This document shows, in pieces, positions 1 through 9,993 of a stretch of DNA of 64,000 nucleotides. Numbering within the stretch: the first letter of the stretch is position 1; every line of letters begins with the position of its first letter. The notes below the pieces were generated by a model that searched no databases, had not been told where the DNA came from, and saw only the letters and a program-made list of their open reading frames with translations. Origin of the DNA: Mesorhizobium sp. AR07. GTDB lineage: Bacteria; Pseudomonadota; Alphaproteobacteria; Rhizobiales; Rhizobiaceae. The DNA is taken from positions 4,954,501-5,018,500 of the forward strand of contig NZ_CP080525.1 in NCBI RefSeq assembly GCF_024746815.1. Reading direction: 5' to 3'. Position numbers and translations under genes: made by a program.

Positions 1-190
1 GCAGGGTCAGCGAGACATCGTGCACCAGCACGATGTTCTTTGGCGGTTCGCCGGGCGGGAAAACCGTCGCCTCGATGCGCAGATTGCGGATGTCGAGGAG
101 AACGCCGGGCTTCTGTTGCCCGGATTGGGATTGCCCGGCCTCGGGTTGCCTGGATTGGGATTGCCCGGATTGCGATTGCTTGTCGGCCAT
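1..190 (-). CDS. ABC transporter ATP-binding protein, N-terminal fragment
   Basis: Only the first 63 codons are inside the window; the gene continues past base 1. After the start comes a Gln/Ser/Gly-rich leader made of repeats of the QSQSGQ type (about residues 5-25), then a stretch of ABC-ATPase N-terminal character (VLLDIRNLRIEA, then a VHDVSLTL-like strand). The Walker A motif is not reached. The ATG overlaps the TAA of the upstream permease by one base, so it belongs to the peptide importer operon and should energise it from the cytoplasmic face. The call rests on operon position plus the first strand pattern. Confidence 0.75.
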   Translation of the reverse strand, partial: MADKQSQSGQSQSRQPEAGQSQSGQQKPGVLLDIRNLRIEATVFPPGEPPKNIVLVHDVSLTL

Positions 191-1014
191 TACCCGCGCC
201 CTCCCTTCAGGCTTGTCGTCCGGTTGAGCACCCAGTCGGCGACCAGGTTGACCGAAATCGCCAGCAGGGCGATCGCCGCCGCCGGGATCAGGGCTGCCGC
301 GATGCCGAAGACGATGCCGTCCTTGTTCTCCTTGACCATGCCGCCCCAGTCCGCATCCGGCGGCTGGACGCCAAGGCCGAGGAAGGACAGCGTCGACAGG
401 AACAGCACGGCATAGATGAAGCGCAGGCCGAGTTCCGAAACCAGCGGCGACAGCGCGTTGGGCAGGATCTCGCGGAAGATGATCCAGGCACTGCCCTCGC
501 CGCGCAATTTCGCCGCCTCGACATAATCCATGACGTTGATGTCGACGGCGACCGCCCGCGACAGGCGATAGACGCGGGTCGAGTCGAGAATGCCCATCAC
601 CAGGATCAGCGTCACCAGGTTTGTCGGCAGCACGGAAAGTACGACGAGGCCCATGATCAGTGTCGGGATCGACATCAACAGGTCGACGAGGCGCGACAAG
701 AGCGTGTCGAACCAGCCGCCGAATACCGCCGCCGAGAAGCCGAGAATGGCGCCGAGCGAGAACGACAGCGCGGTGGCGAGCACGGCAATGAACAGCGTGA
801 TGCGGGCACCGTAGATCATGCGCGACAACAGATCGCGGCCGAGATTGTCGGTACCCAGCCAATGCGCCGCCGACATCGGTTCCCAGACGTCGCCGACGAT
901 TTCGCCATTGTCGTGCGGCGCGATCCACGGGGCGAACACCGCCGCCAGCACGAACAGTGCCGTCAGCACGATGCCGATCAGCGCGGGGATGGGGATGCGT
1001 TTGATATCGAGCAT
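190..1014 (-). CDS. ABC transporter permease, DppC/OppC type
   Basis: 274 residues, normal for the DppC/OppC family. One N-terminal membrane segment (about residues 10-32) precedes the family motif HWLGTDNLGRDLLSR, and about five further hydrophobic segments follow with the EAA-like loop (EAAKLRGEGSAW...ILPNA) that contacts the ATPase. It forms one half of the inner-membrane channel of a peptide-type importer. It lies 9 bases downstream of the DppB-type permease and overlaps the ATPase start, so the genes are co-transcribed. The substrate cannot be read from the sequence. Confidence 0.92.
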   Translation of the reverse strand: MLDIKRIPIPALIGIVLTALFVLAAVFAPWIAPHDNGEIVGDVWEPMSAAHWLGTDNLGRDLLSRMIYGARITLFIAVLATALSFSLGAILGFSAAVFGGWFDTLLSRLVDLLMSIPTLIMGLVVLSVLPTNLVTLILVMGILDSTRVYRLSRAVAVDINVMDYVEAAKLRGEGSAWIIFREILPNALSPLVSELGLRFIYAVLFLSTLSFLGLGVQPPDADWGGMVKENKDGIVFGIAAALIPAAAIALLAISVNLVADWVLNRTTSLKGGRG

Positions 1015-1023
1015 ATCCGCCCC

Positions 1024-1983
1024 CTATTTCGGATGTCTGAGACGCGGATTGGCGACGATGGCCGCAACGTCCGCAATGATGTTGAGGCTGATGTAGACGG
1101 CGGCGAAGATCAGGCCGACCGCCTGCACCACCGGCACGTCGCGCTTGGTGACGTGGTCGACGAGATACTGTCCCATGCCCGGATAGACGAAGATCACCTC
1201 GACCACGACGACGCCGACGATGAGGTAGGCGAGATTGAGCATGACGACGTTGATGATCGGCGCAATCGCGTTGGGGAAGGCATGCTTGCGGATGACGTTG
1301 AAGGCCGACAGGCCTTTCAGTTCCGCCGTCTCCACATAGGCCGACTGCATGACGTTGAGGATCGCGGCGCGTGTCATGCGCATCATGTGGGCCAGCACCA
1401 CCAGCGTCAGCGCCGTTGCCGGCAAGGCGATCGCTTGCATGCGCTCGCCGAACGGCATGCCGTCATAGACGGTCGAAATGCCGGGGAAGATCTGCCACTT
1501 CACGGCGAAGAAATAGACGAGCACATAGCCGATGAAGAATTCGGGGAACGAGGTCGAGGCGAGCGCCAGTCCCGAGATCAGCTTGTCGACCCAGCCATTG
1601 CGGTAGCGTACCGCGATCAGGCCGAGGATGATCGCCAGCGGCACGGCGACGATCGCCGCCCAGAAGGCGAGGAACAGCGTGTTCCAAAGCCGGCCCTTGA
1701 TCGATGTGGCGATATCCTGGCCGCTCGACATGGCAGTACCCAAGTCGCCGGTCAGCACGCCGCCGAGCCAGTGAAAATACCTGACATAGGCGGGGTCGTT
1801 CAGCCCGAGCTGCTCGCGCAGATTGGCAAGCGACTCCGGCGTCGCCGATTGTCCGAGAATGGCTTGCGCGACGTCGCCGGGCAGGATCTGGGTGCCGGCG
1901 AAGATCAGGACCGAAACGGCCAGCAACAGGACGATGCCCAGCGCAATGCGCTGGGCGATTAGCTTCAGGATGGGTGAAGACAT
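1024..1983 (-). CDS. ABC transporter permease, DppB/OppB type
   Basis: 319 residues. The first membrane segment is followed by a periplasmic domain with the LREQLGLNDPAYVRYF pattern typical of DppB, then about five more membrane segments and the cytoplasmic EAA loop (ETAELKGLSAFNVIRKHAFPNA). It pairs with the DppC-type permease to make the translocation pore. It starts 15 bases after the binding-protein stop, which places it second among the transport genes of the minus-strand operon. Confidence 0.92.
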   Translation of the reverse strand: MSSPILKLIAQRIALGIVLLLAVSVLIFAGTQILPGDVAQAILGQSATPESLANLREQLGLNDPAYVRYFHWLGGVLTGDLGTAMSSGQDIATSIKGRLWNTLFLAFWAAIVAVPLAIILGLIAVRYRNGWVDKLISGLALASTSFPEFFIGYVLVYFFAVKWQIFPGISTVYDGMPFGERMQAIALPATALTLVVLAHMMRMTRAAILNVMQSAYVETAELKGLSAFNVIRKHAFPNAIAPIINVVMLNLAYLIVGVVVVEVIFVYPGMGQYLVDHVTKRDVPVVQAVGLIFAAVYISLNIIADVAAIVANPRLRHPK

Positions 1984-1998
1984 ATCCGCAAAGCCGGC

Positions 1999-3585
1999 TC
2001 AGGCCTGCAGCCAGCACTTCGCCAGGGCGTAGCCGTTCATCAATTCCTGGTGCGGATCGTCGATCCAGCCATCGACCTTGGCACCGGTCGCGTCGATGAA
2101 CTGGTTGAACATCGGCAGGATCAGACCACCATCGTCGCGCACCATGACGGCCATGTCGTGGTACATCTGCTTGCGCTTGGTCTCGTCGAGCTCGGCGCGC
2201 GCCGCCAGCACCATCTTGTCGAAGTCCGGGCGCATGAAACGCGTGTCGTTCCAGTCGGCCGTCGACAGATAGGCTGTCGAATACATCTGGTCCTGCGTCG
2301 AGCGGCCACCCCAGTAGGAGGCGCAGAAGGGCTGCTTGTTCCAGACCTCGTTCCAGTAGCCGTCGCCGGGCTCGCGCTTGAGCTCGATCTTGATGCCGGC
2401 CTTGGCCGCGCTCTGCTGGAACAGCTGCGAGGCGTCGACGGCGCCCGGGAAAGCGACGTCAGAGGTCCGCAACAGCACCGTGCCGTCGTGACCCGATTTC
2501 TTGTAATGGAACTTGGCCTTGTCGGGGTCGTATTTGCGCTGCTCGATCTCGGAAAACAGCGGATAGGACGAATTGATCGGGAAGTCGTTGCCGAGCGAGC
2601 CGTAGCCGCGCAGGATCTTGGTCAGCATCTCTTCTCGGTCGATCGCCAGCTTCAGCGCCATTCTGAGGTCGTTGTTGTCGAACGGTGCCGTGTTGCAATG
2701 CATGATGAAGACGTAGTGGCCAGGACCGGCGTGATTGCGGATGGTCACGCCCGGCAGGCGCTTGATCAGGTCGACGATCTTCGGCTCGACGCGGTTGATC
2801 ATGTTGACCTGGCCGCCCTGCAGGGCCGCCGTGCGCGCGGTCGCATCGTTGATGACGATGACTTCGATCTGGTCGGCATGGCCCATCTTGTCGCCCTGCC
2901 AGTAGTTGGCGAAGCGCTCGCCGCCATGGCGCACGCCGGGCTCGTTGGTCTTGACCACGTAGGGACCGGCCGAGATGCCGGCATCCGGCTTGTCCTTGCC
3001 GCCATTGGGCTGGACGATCAGGTGGTAGTCGCTGAGCAGGTAGGGCAGATCTGCGTTGGCCTCTTTCAGCGTCAGCACCACTTCCTTGCCGCTGGCCTTG
3101 ATGGTCGCGATGCCCTTCATGTAGCCGAGCGCGCCGGACTTGGACTTTTCGTCGGAATGGCGCTCGAGCGTGGCGGCCACGTCTTGCGCGGTCACCGTCT
3201 TGCTGTTGTGGAATTCGACGCCGTCACGGATCTTCAGCGTCCACACCTTGGCGTCCGCCGACGAGCCGATCTCCTCGGCGATGCGGTTCTCAAGCTTGCC
3301 TTCCGGCGACAGCTCGACGATCATTTCGCCCCAGCACTTGCCGAAGGCGAACGGCACCTGCGTCATCATCAGCGCCGGGTCGAGGCTGTTGGTGGATTCG
3401 CCGCCGACCAGGCCGGCCTTCAGCGAGCCGCCCTTGACCGGGCCCGCGGCGCGCGCCGCGCCTGAAAGCAGCGAGTTGGCGAAGGTCGCGGTGACGCCGA
3501 GCGCTGCCGCCCGACCGAGAAAATCGCGACGGCTCAATTTGCCGGACGCGACTCGCCGGCTAAGGAATTCCAGTTCGTTTGACAT
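1999..3585 (-). CDS. ABC transporter substrate-binding protein (SBP family 5), Tat-exported
   Basis: 528 residues from an ATG preceded by GAGGAA. An open frame extends 36 codons further upstream, but the internal start gives a proper Tat signal: LSRRDFLGRAAALG, a hydrophobic stretch, then cleavage near GAARAAG (about residues 18-46). The mature part has the family-5 extracellular solute-binding fold (NSLDPALMMTQ, VWTLKIRDGVEFHNSKTVTAQDV, LRMALKLAIDREEM). It captures a peptide or peptide-like ligand in the periplasm and delivers it to the two downstream permeases. The neighbouring CocE-type hydrolase suggests the ligand, or a derivative of it, carries an ester or amide bond. Confidence 0.93.
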   Translation of the reverse strand: MSNELEFLSRRVASGKLSRRDFLGRAAALGVTATFANSLLSGAARAAGPVKGGSLKAGLVGGESTNSLDPALMMTQVPFAFGKCWGEMIVELSPEGKLENRIAEEIGSSADAKVWTLKIRDGVEFHNSKTVTAQDVAATLERHSDEKSKSGALGYMKGIATIKASGKEVVLTLKEANADLPYLLSDYHLIVQPNGGKDKPDAGISAGPYVVKTNEPGVRHGGERFANYWQGDKMGHADQIEVIVINDATARTAALQGGQVNMINRVEPKIVDLIKRLPGVTIRNHAGPGHYVFIMHCNTAPFDNNDLRMALKLAIDREEMLTKILRGYGSLGNDFPINSSYPLFSEIEQRKYDPDKAKFHYKKSGHDGTVLLRTSDVAFPGAVDASQLFQQSAAKAGIKIELKREPGDGYWNEVWNKQPFCASYWGGRSTQDQMYSTAYLSTADWNDTRFMRPDFDKMVLAARAELDETKRKQMYHDMAVMVRDDGGLILPMFNQFIDATGAKVDGWIDDPHQELMNGYALAKCWLQA

Positions 3586-3740
3586 ATCGAGTTCCTCACT
3601 CTGTTGGTTCGACTCTGCGGTCGATTTTCTTGCTTCTTGTTGAGGAGAATAATGACCGCAAGGGAAAGCGGTAAGCAAGACGGAATGCGACATGCCGTGG
3701 CGTAAATCGTACGTCGCTTTTGGACCAATGACATATCAGC

Positions 3741-5726
3741 TCAAAGAAGTGCGCGCGGCACCTTTTCCTCGAAATCACGTTCGAAGACGAGGGTCTCGCC
3801 CTCATAGGCCTCGATTCTGGCGCTGACGATGAAGTTTTGCGCGTCCGATCGCATTTCGGCCAATGTTTCGGTGCGCACCGACCATCCATTTCGCGACAGG
3901 GTCTGCGTCCAGTGCGTCTTTCCCGAGGCCGACAGCGGATCGTCGGGATGGATCGTCCACGTCTCGCGGGCAATGCTGCCGTTGGCCAGGCCGTGGTCGA
4001 GATCGCGCAACTCGCCGAAATCATCGACTATGGAAAGCGTGACAATTCCGGTCTTCTCGTCGCGCTCGACATGACGCTCGGAATTGGTGGCGCGGATCGT
4101 CTCGGTCGCCCAGGGAGTGGCGCCTTCGGGCTCGGCGAACGTCACTTCGTCGCCTGTCGCCAACGGCCGCAGCGGCAAGGCCAGCGTCGCAGCCGACAGA
4201 GTGAGCCGGACCGGCTCCGGCGACGGCCAGATCATCGGCCAATAGGCGTTCGACACGGCAACGCGCAGACGGTGGCCGGCCGGCACACGATAGGCGCATT
4301 GATCGAGCACCACGCGCGCGGAGACGGTTTCGCCTGGCACCAGCGCCTCGGGGAATTCATGCGAATTGCGGTGCGTCAGGTTGAGCACGCCGTAGGAAAT
4401 CAGCTCGGAGGCGCCGTCCGGGTGCACATCGCACAGCCGGATCGCGATATTGGCCTGTCGTCGATCCGCCGACACGCCGACCAGAACTTCCGGCGCGCCG
4501 ACAATGTCGATCGCCTCGGCAAGCGGCGGCTGGTCGAGGCACACCGACAATGCGTCGTCGGGGCGCTGGTCGCCCGGCAGCTCGGGGCCGAACGTGAAGG
4601 GAAAATACTCGCCGCCGGCCATGCCGCAGTTTTGCGGCGAGGCGACGATGGTGGGCTTGCTGCCCTCGTCGATAAGCTCAATCGATTGCGTCTTGATGGC
4701 GGGCGAGGGCCATTCCTGTTCGGCAATCCAGCGGCCCGGCCGCTCTGGGTGCCAGCGTGCCGGACGCACGCTGTCCATCACATAGGCGCGGTAGGCCGGA
4801 TCGGCCTCGACGCCAGTGTCGATGTCCTTCAGCCAGCGGTCCCACCAGCGCAGGGCCTCCTGCAGGAAGCCGATGGCGGGCTTGGGTGCGGCGTAATGCG
4901 GGTATTTGTGGATCCACGGTCCGACGATGCCCTTCACCGGCACCTGGATGTTGGTGGCGAGGTGCGAGACGGTGTTGCGGTAGCCGTCATGCCAGCCACC
5001 GATCGACAGCACCGCGGCTTTGACAGCGGAAAAATCCTCGCAGATCGAGCCGCGCCTCCAGTAGGTGTCGCGGTGCTGGTGCTTCAGCCACAGCGGCGCC
5101 AGGAAGGACTGATTCTCCAGCCGGCTCATCCACAGATCGCGCCACCGGTTGTCGCCGATCAGCAGCGGATCCGGCGGTCGCGACGAATAGGACAGCATGG
5201 TCGAGGCCCAGCCGAAATTCTCGATCAGCAGGCAGCCGCCCTTGTAGTGGATGTCGTCGGCATAGCGGTCGACGGTCGAACACAGGCTGATCACCGCCTT
5301 CAGCGCTGGCGGCTGCTTGGCCGCCACCTGCAGGCAGTTGAAGCCGCCCCAGGAAATGCCCATCATGCCGACATTGCCGTTGCACCAGGGCTGCGATGCC
5401 GCCCAGGCGATGACGTCGCAGGCGTCCTGCAATTCCTGCTCGGAATATTCGTCGTCCATCAGCCCTTCGGAATCGCCATTGCCGCGCATGTCGACGCGGA
5501 TCGAGGCATAGCCGTGGCCGGCGAAATAGGGATGCGTCAGCTGGTCGCGGAAGATGGTGCCGTCGCGCTTGCGGTAGGGCAGATGCTCGAGGATCGCGGG
5601 CACCGGATCGTCGCCGGCATCTTCCGGCATCCACACCCGCGCCGACAGCCGGCAGCCATCGGGCATGACGATTCCCATATCCGGAAATTCGACGACCTTG
5701 CGGGGAAATTCGGTGACGGTTTTCAT
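3741..5726 (-). CDS. CocE/NonD family alpha/beta hydrolase
   Basis: About 661 residues, usual for the family. The N-terminal alpha/beta-hydrolase domain has the nucleophile motif GISWGG (Ser near residue 125), a DMRGNGDSEG loop, the GGWHDGY segment expected to hold the acidic residue, and PWIHKYPH carrying the likely catalytic His. The C-terminal half is the beta-sandwich of X-Pro dipeptidyl-peptidase-like proteins. Members hydrolyse esters or amides, such as cocaine, glutaryl-7-ACA or Pro-dipeptides. An in-frame ATG at 5768 is possible, but 5726 fits the family start better. It lies upstream of the ABC operon on the same strand and probably processes the imported compound. Confidence 0.88.
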   Translation of the reverse strand: MKTVTEFPRKVVEFPDMGIVMPDGCRLSARVWMPEDAGDDPVPAILEHLPYRKRDGTIFRDQLTHPYFAGHGYASIRVDMRGNGDSEGLMDDEYSEQELQDACDVIAWAASQPWCNGNVGMMGISWGGFNCLQVAAKQPPALKAVISLCSTVDRYADDIHYKGGCLLIENFGWASTMLSYSSRPPDPLLIGDNRWRDLWMSRLENQSFLAPLWLKHQHRDTYWRRGSICEDFSAVKAAVLSIGGWHDGYRNTVSHLATNIQVPVKGIVGPWIHKYPHYAAPKPAIGFLQEALRWWDRWLKDIDTGVEADPAYRAYVMDSVRPARWHPERPGRWIAEQEWPSPAIKTQSIELIDEGSKPTIVASPQNCGMAGGEYFPFTFGPELPGDQRPDDALSVCLDQPPLAEAIDIVGAPEVLVGVSADRRQANIAIRLCDVHPDGASELISYGVLNLTHRNSHEFPEALVPGETVSARVVLDQCAYRVPAGHRLRVAVSNAYWPMIWPSPEPVRLTLSAATLALPLRPLATGDEVTFAEPEGATPWATETIRATNSERHVERDEKTGIVTLSIVDDFGELRDLDHGLANGSIARETWTIHPDDPLSASGKTHWTQTLSRNGWSVRTETLAEMRSDAQNFIVSARIEAYEGETLVFERDFEEKVPRALL

Positions 5727-5836
5727 GGCTGCATAACGCCCTGCGGCGCGGCGACTTTCAATCGCCATTCGCGACTGGAGCAGCGAAATATGCGACCTGT
5801 CATGGGCGCAGTGGTCGTCGCAAGTTTGCTAGGTTA

Positions 5837-5964
5837 GCGCTGCCCCTCACCCTTACCCTCTCCCCGTATAGAGACGGGGAGAGGGGGCGTCAGCGTTGGA
5901 GCGCTTCCCTTCTCCCCGTCACTATACGGGGAGAAGGTGCCGGCAGGCGGATGAGGGGCGGCGC
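5837..5964. repeat. Intergenic palindromic repeat (GC-rich, two nested hairpins)
   Basis: The outer arms are GCGCTGCCCCTCA and, inverted, TGAGGGGCGGCGC. Inside are two hairpins built on CTCTCCCCGT/ACGGGGAGAG and CTTCTCCCCGT/ACGGGGAGAAG. It occupies most of the gap between the hydrolase (5' side) and the deaminase (3' end), about 300 bases with no other feature. The general design resembles the palindromes at 14103-14246 and 42291-42544. It may act as an mRNA end or spacer between units. Confidence 0.8.
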
Positions 5965-6032
5965 CAACCCTCGACAATTTTCGGCTGCAATTTGTAACGA
6001 GCGATTGCGCTGCTAGTTGAGCGCCGACAGGC

Positions 6033-6622
<590 letters not shown>

Positions 6623-6626
<4 letters not shown>

Positions 6627-7125
6627 TGTTGGCTCTCGTCGGGGAGATGAATCTCGTAGGCATGCGAGAAATGGAATTCTTCGAGGTTGGAGCCGTCGCC
6701 GCCACGGTCGACGATCAGGAAATCCTGCGCCTCGCCGAGCGGCGTCAGCACGCCGTGCCAGAGATTGCGGAAATAGTTGATGCCTTGTCCGGGGGCGGTG
6801 ATGAAGGCATGCGGTTCGCCCGGCCCCTCATCGCCGTCATGGCAGACGACGACCAGGAACGGCCGCGGCGACAGCGGGATGAAGGCCTGGCTGCCGAAGG
6901 GATGGCGCTCGACCATGCTCAGCTTCAGCGGCAATTCGTAGGGCGTGCCGCGCACCATTGAGATCAGCACGCGGGCGTTCGGCCCTGCAGCCTCGGCGGT
7001 CGCGAGATCGTGGTAGCGCTCGGCCTTGCCGCCATTGATCGGGTAGTGGTCGCCGCCGCCCATGTCGATCACGTCGCCGAAGGCCGCAAAGCTCTCGCGG
7101 GTCAGCGGCCGCGCGACGATGCGGT

Positions 7126-7129
<4 letters not shown>
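6623..7129 (-). CDS. allA: Ureidoglycolate lyase
   Basis: 168 residues from a GTG that overlaps the upstream stop as GTGA; the open frame runs further upstream but into the preceding gene. The sequence fits the AllA cupin-like family throughout (VARPLTRESFAAFGDVID near the start; FIPLSPRPFLVVV; GQGINYFRNLWHGVLTPL with the conserved WH; FLIVDRGG near the end). It splits (S)-ureidoglycolate to glyoxylate and urea in the cytoplasm, the last step of ureide catabolism. Coupled to the ureidoglycine aminohydrolase upstream and the deaminase downstream. Confidence 0.93.
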
Positions 7130-7989
<860 letters not shown>

Positions 7990-7998
7990 GGGTTCAAC

Positions 7999-9417
7999 CT
8001 ATTGCGGGAGCATGTCCTTGAGGCGGAGCAGCGCGATGCGCTCGACCTGTTTGCAGGCGGTCTCGAATTCAACGCCGCGGCTGTTGCCGATGCGCGCCTC
8101 GAATTCCGCCAGGATTTCTTGCCTGGTCTTGCCTTTCACCGCGATGATGAAAGGGAAGCCGAAGGTGGTGACGTAGGCGGCGTTGAGCTTGGAGAACAGT
8201 TCGCGTTCCGTGTCGGTCAGCGCGTCGAGGCCGGCCGAGGCCTGCTCCCTGGTCGATTCCGCCGTCAGCCGTTTGGCCTTGGCCAGTTTGCCGGCAAGGT
8301 CGGGATGGGCGTTGAGCACGCCGAGCCGCTCGGTCTCGCTGGCGGAACGGAAGACGCGGCAGAGCGCATTGTGAAGGCCGCCTGACGTGTCGTGCGCCGG
8401 GCCCAATTCCAGCTCGTAGGCGCGTTCGGCGATCCACGGCGAATGCTCGAAAACACTGCCGAACGTGTGAACGAACGTCTCGAATTCCATTTTCGACGGG
8501 CGAAGTGCCGCCGGCCGATAGGGATGGTTCTCCTGCCAGTGGCGGGCGATATCGATGCGCCGTGCCAGCCACACCTTGTCGTGCGATTTGACATAGTCGA
8601 CGAAGCGTTTCAGCGCTGCCACCCGGCCCGGTCGCCCGACGAGGCGGCAATGCAGGCCGATGTTCATCATGCGCGGCCGGCCGGCCTTGCCCTCTTCATA
8701 GAGCGTGTCGAAACTGTCCTTCAGATAGGCAAAGAACTGGTCGCCCGAATTGAACCCTTGCGGCGTGGCGAAGCGCATGTCGTTGGCGTCGAGTGTGTAA
8801 GGGATAATGAGCTGCGTGCCGCCCTCATGCTCGAACCAGTAGGGCAGTTCGTCGTCATAGGTGTCCGACACATAGTCGAAGCCGCCTTCTTCCGCCGCCA
8901 GGCGCACCGTGTTGACCGATGTGCGGCCGGTGTACCAGCCGGTCGGGCGCTGGCCGGTCACCTCATAATGCAGGCGGATCGCCGCTTCGAGGTCACGGCG
9001 CTCATCCTCGGCGCTGTGGTCGCGGTAGTCGATCCATCTTAAGCCGTGCGAGGCGATCTCCCAACCGGCTTCCTGCATCGCCGTGACCTGGTCGGGCGAG
9101 CGGGCGAGCGCTGTGGCGACGCCATAGCAGGTGATCGGCACCTCGGCCTCGGTGAACAGCCGGAGAAGCCGCCAGAAGCCGGCGCGGGCGCCGTACTCGT
9201 AGATTGATTCCATATTCCAGTGGCGCTGGCCCACCCAGGGTGCGGCGCCGACGATTTCCGACAGGAAGGCTTCCGATGCCTTGTCGCCGTGGAGCACGCA
9301 GTTCTCGCCGCCCTCTTCGTAGTTGACGACGAACTGCACGGCGACATGCGCGCCGCCAGGCCATTTCGGATCCGGCGGATTGGCTCCGTAGCCGCGCATG
9401 TCTCTGATGTAACGCAT
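7999..9417 (-). CDS. puuE: Allantoinase PuuE fused to OHCU decarboxylase
   Basis: 472 residues in two parts. Residues 1 to about 305 are the PuuE polysaccharide-deacetylase-like allantoinase (DMRGYG, VNYEEGGE, MESIYEYGARAGFWR, SHGLRWIDY). About 310 to 472 is 2-oxo-4-hydroxy-4-carboxy-5-ureidoimidazoline decarboxylase: FVHTFGSVFEHSPWIAERAY, LNAHPDLAGKLA with the catalytic His, and FGFPFIIAVKG. The single chain makes (S)-allantoin from OHCU and then opens the ring to allantoate. GGGAGGGA precedes the ATG. It heads the minus-strand ureide operon, divergent from the HIU hydrolase gene whose product feeds it. Confidence 0.95.
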   Translation of the reverse strand: MRYIRDMRGYGANPPDPKWPGGAHVAVQFVVNYEEGGENCVLHGDKASEAFLSEIVGAAPWVGQRHWNMESIYEYGARAGFWRLLRLFTEAEVPITCYGVATALARSPDQVTAMQEAGWEIASHGLRWIDYRDHSAEDERRDLEAAIRLHYEVTGQRPTGWYTGRTSVNTVRLAAEEGGFDYVSDTYDDELPYWFEHEGGTQLIIPYTLDANDMRFATPQGFNSGDQFFAYLKDSFDTLYEEGKAGRPRMMNIGLHCRLVGRPGRVAALKRFVDYVKSHDKVWLARRIDIARHWQENHPYRPAALRPSKMEFETFVHTFGSVFEHSPWIAERAYELELGPAHDTSGGLHNALCRVFRSASETERLGVLNAHPDLAGKLAKAKRLTAESTREQASAGLDALTDTERELFSKLNAAYVTTFGFPFIIAVKGKTRQEILAEFEARIGNSRGVEFETACKQVERIALLRLKDMLPQ

Positions 9418-9615
9418 CGTCCCTCCCGCCGGGCATTGCCCGAAGTATGATCAGGATATCGAAAGGGCCGCTTGCGCATTCCCCCGAAAATTTTTGAAAG
9501 TGTTTTTGTCGCACTCCGCTCGACCGGGACTTATGCATCGCCTTTAATTGGCGCACAATTCAGCAGCATGTTCGATTGTACCGGCCAGTTAGTACTGGAA
9601 AATGGGAGGCGGCCA
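9418..9615. promoter_or_regulatory. Divergent promoter region between ureide operon and uraH-xdh operon
   Basis: 198 bases between two divergent purine-catabolism units, so both promoters should lie here. It is AT-richer than its surroundings near 9488-9510 and holds TTTTTGAAAGT (9491-9501) followed by TCGCAC (9509-9514). The same two words recur in order upstream of puuD at 19407-19425. No assured -35/-10 pair was identified. Confidence 0.5.
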
Positions 9616-9990
9616 ATGGCAGAAACGTCGAAAGCCGATGGCGGGCGTCTGACGACCCATGTCCTCGACACCGCGACCGGCAAGCCGGCGGCGGGATTGT
9701 CGATCGCGCTTTATCACCTCCAGGGCGACGCGCGGACACATCTGAAGACCGTTGTCACCAATGCCGACGGCCGTTGCGACGCACCGCTGCTTGCCGGCGC
9801 GGAATTCCGCACCGGCGAATACGAACTGGTGTTCGCGGCCGGCGATTATCTGCGGAGCCTGGGAACGACGCTGCCGAAACCGGCCTTCCTCGACAGCGTC
9901 CCGATCCGCTTCGGCATGGCCGAAGCCGTGCATTATCATGTGCCGCTGCTCGTCTCGCCGTACGGCTATTCGACCTACAGGGGGAGCTGA
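9616..9990 (+). CDS. uraH: 5-hydroxyisourate hydrolase (transthyretin-like)
   Basis: 124 residues from an ATG preceded by GGGAGG; the open frame begins earlier but lacks a better start. Family hallmarks are the N-terminal LTTHVLDTATGKPA and the C-terminal tetrapeptide YRGS, both part of the active site at the tetramer interface. It hydrolyses 5-hydroxyisourate, the product of urate oxidation, to OHCU, which the puuE fusion decarboxylates. First gene of the plus-strand arm, 3 bases before xdhA. Confidence 0.96.
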   Translation: MAETSKADGGRLTTHVLDTATGKPAAGLSIALYHLQGDARTHLKTVVTNADGRCDAPLLAGAEFRTGEYELVFAAGDYLRSLGTTLPKPAFLDSVPIRFGMAEAVHYHVPLLVSPYGYSTYRGS

Positions 9991-9993
9991 GGC

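Noticed and set aside
40..1962. A 640-codon plus-strand open frame
   Set aside because: Antisense to two clear ABC permeases; Arg/Asp/His-rich translation with no domain.
9472..9615. 48-codon N-terminal extension of HIU hydrolase
   Set aside because: The family begins close to LTTHVLD, and GGGAGG precedes the ATG at 9616; the extension covers the divergent promoter region.
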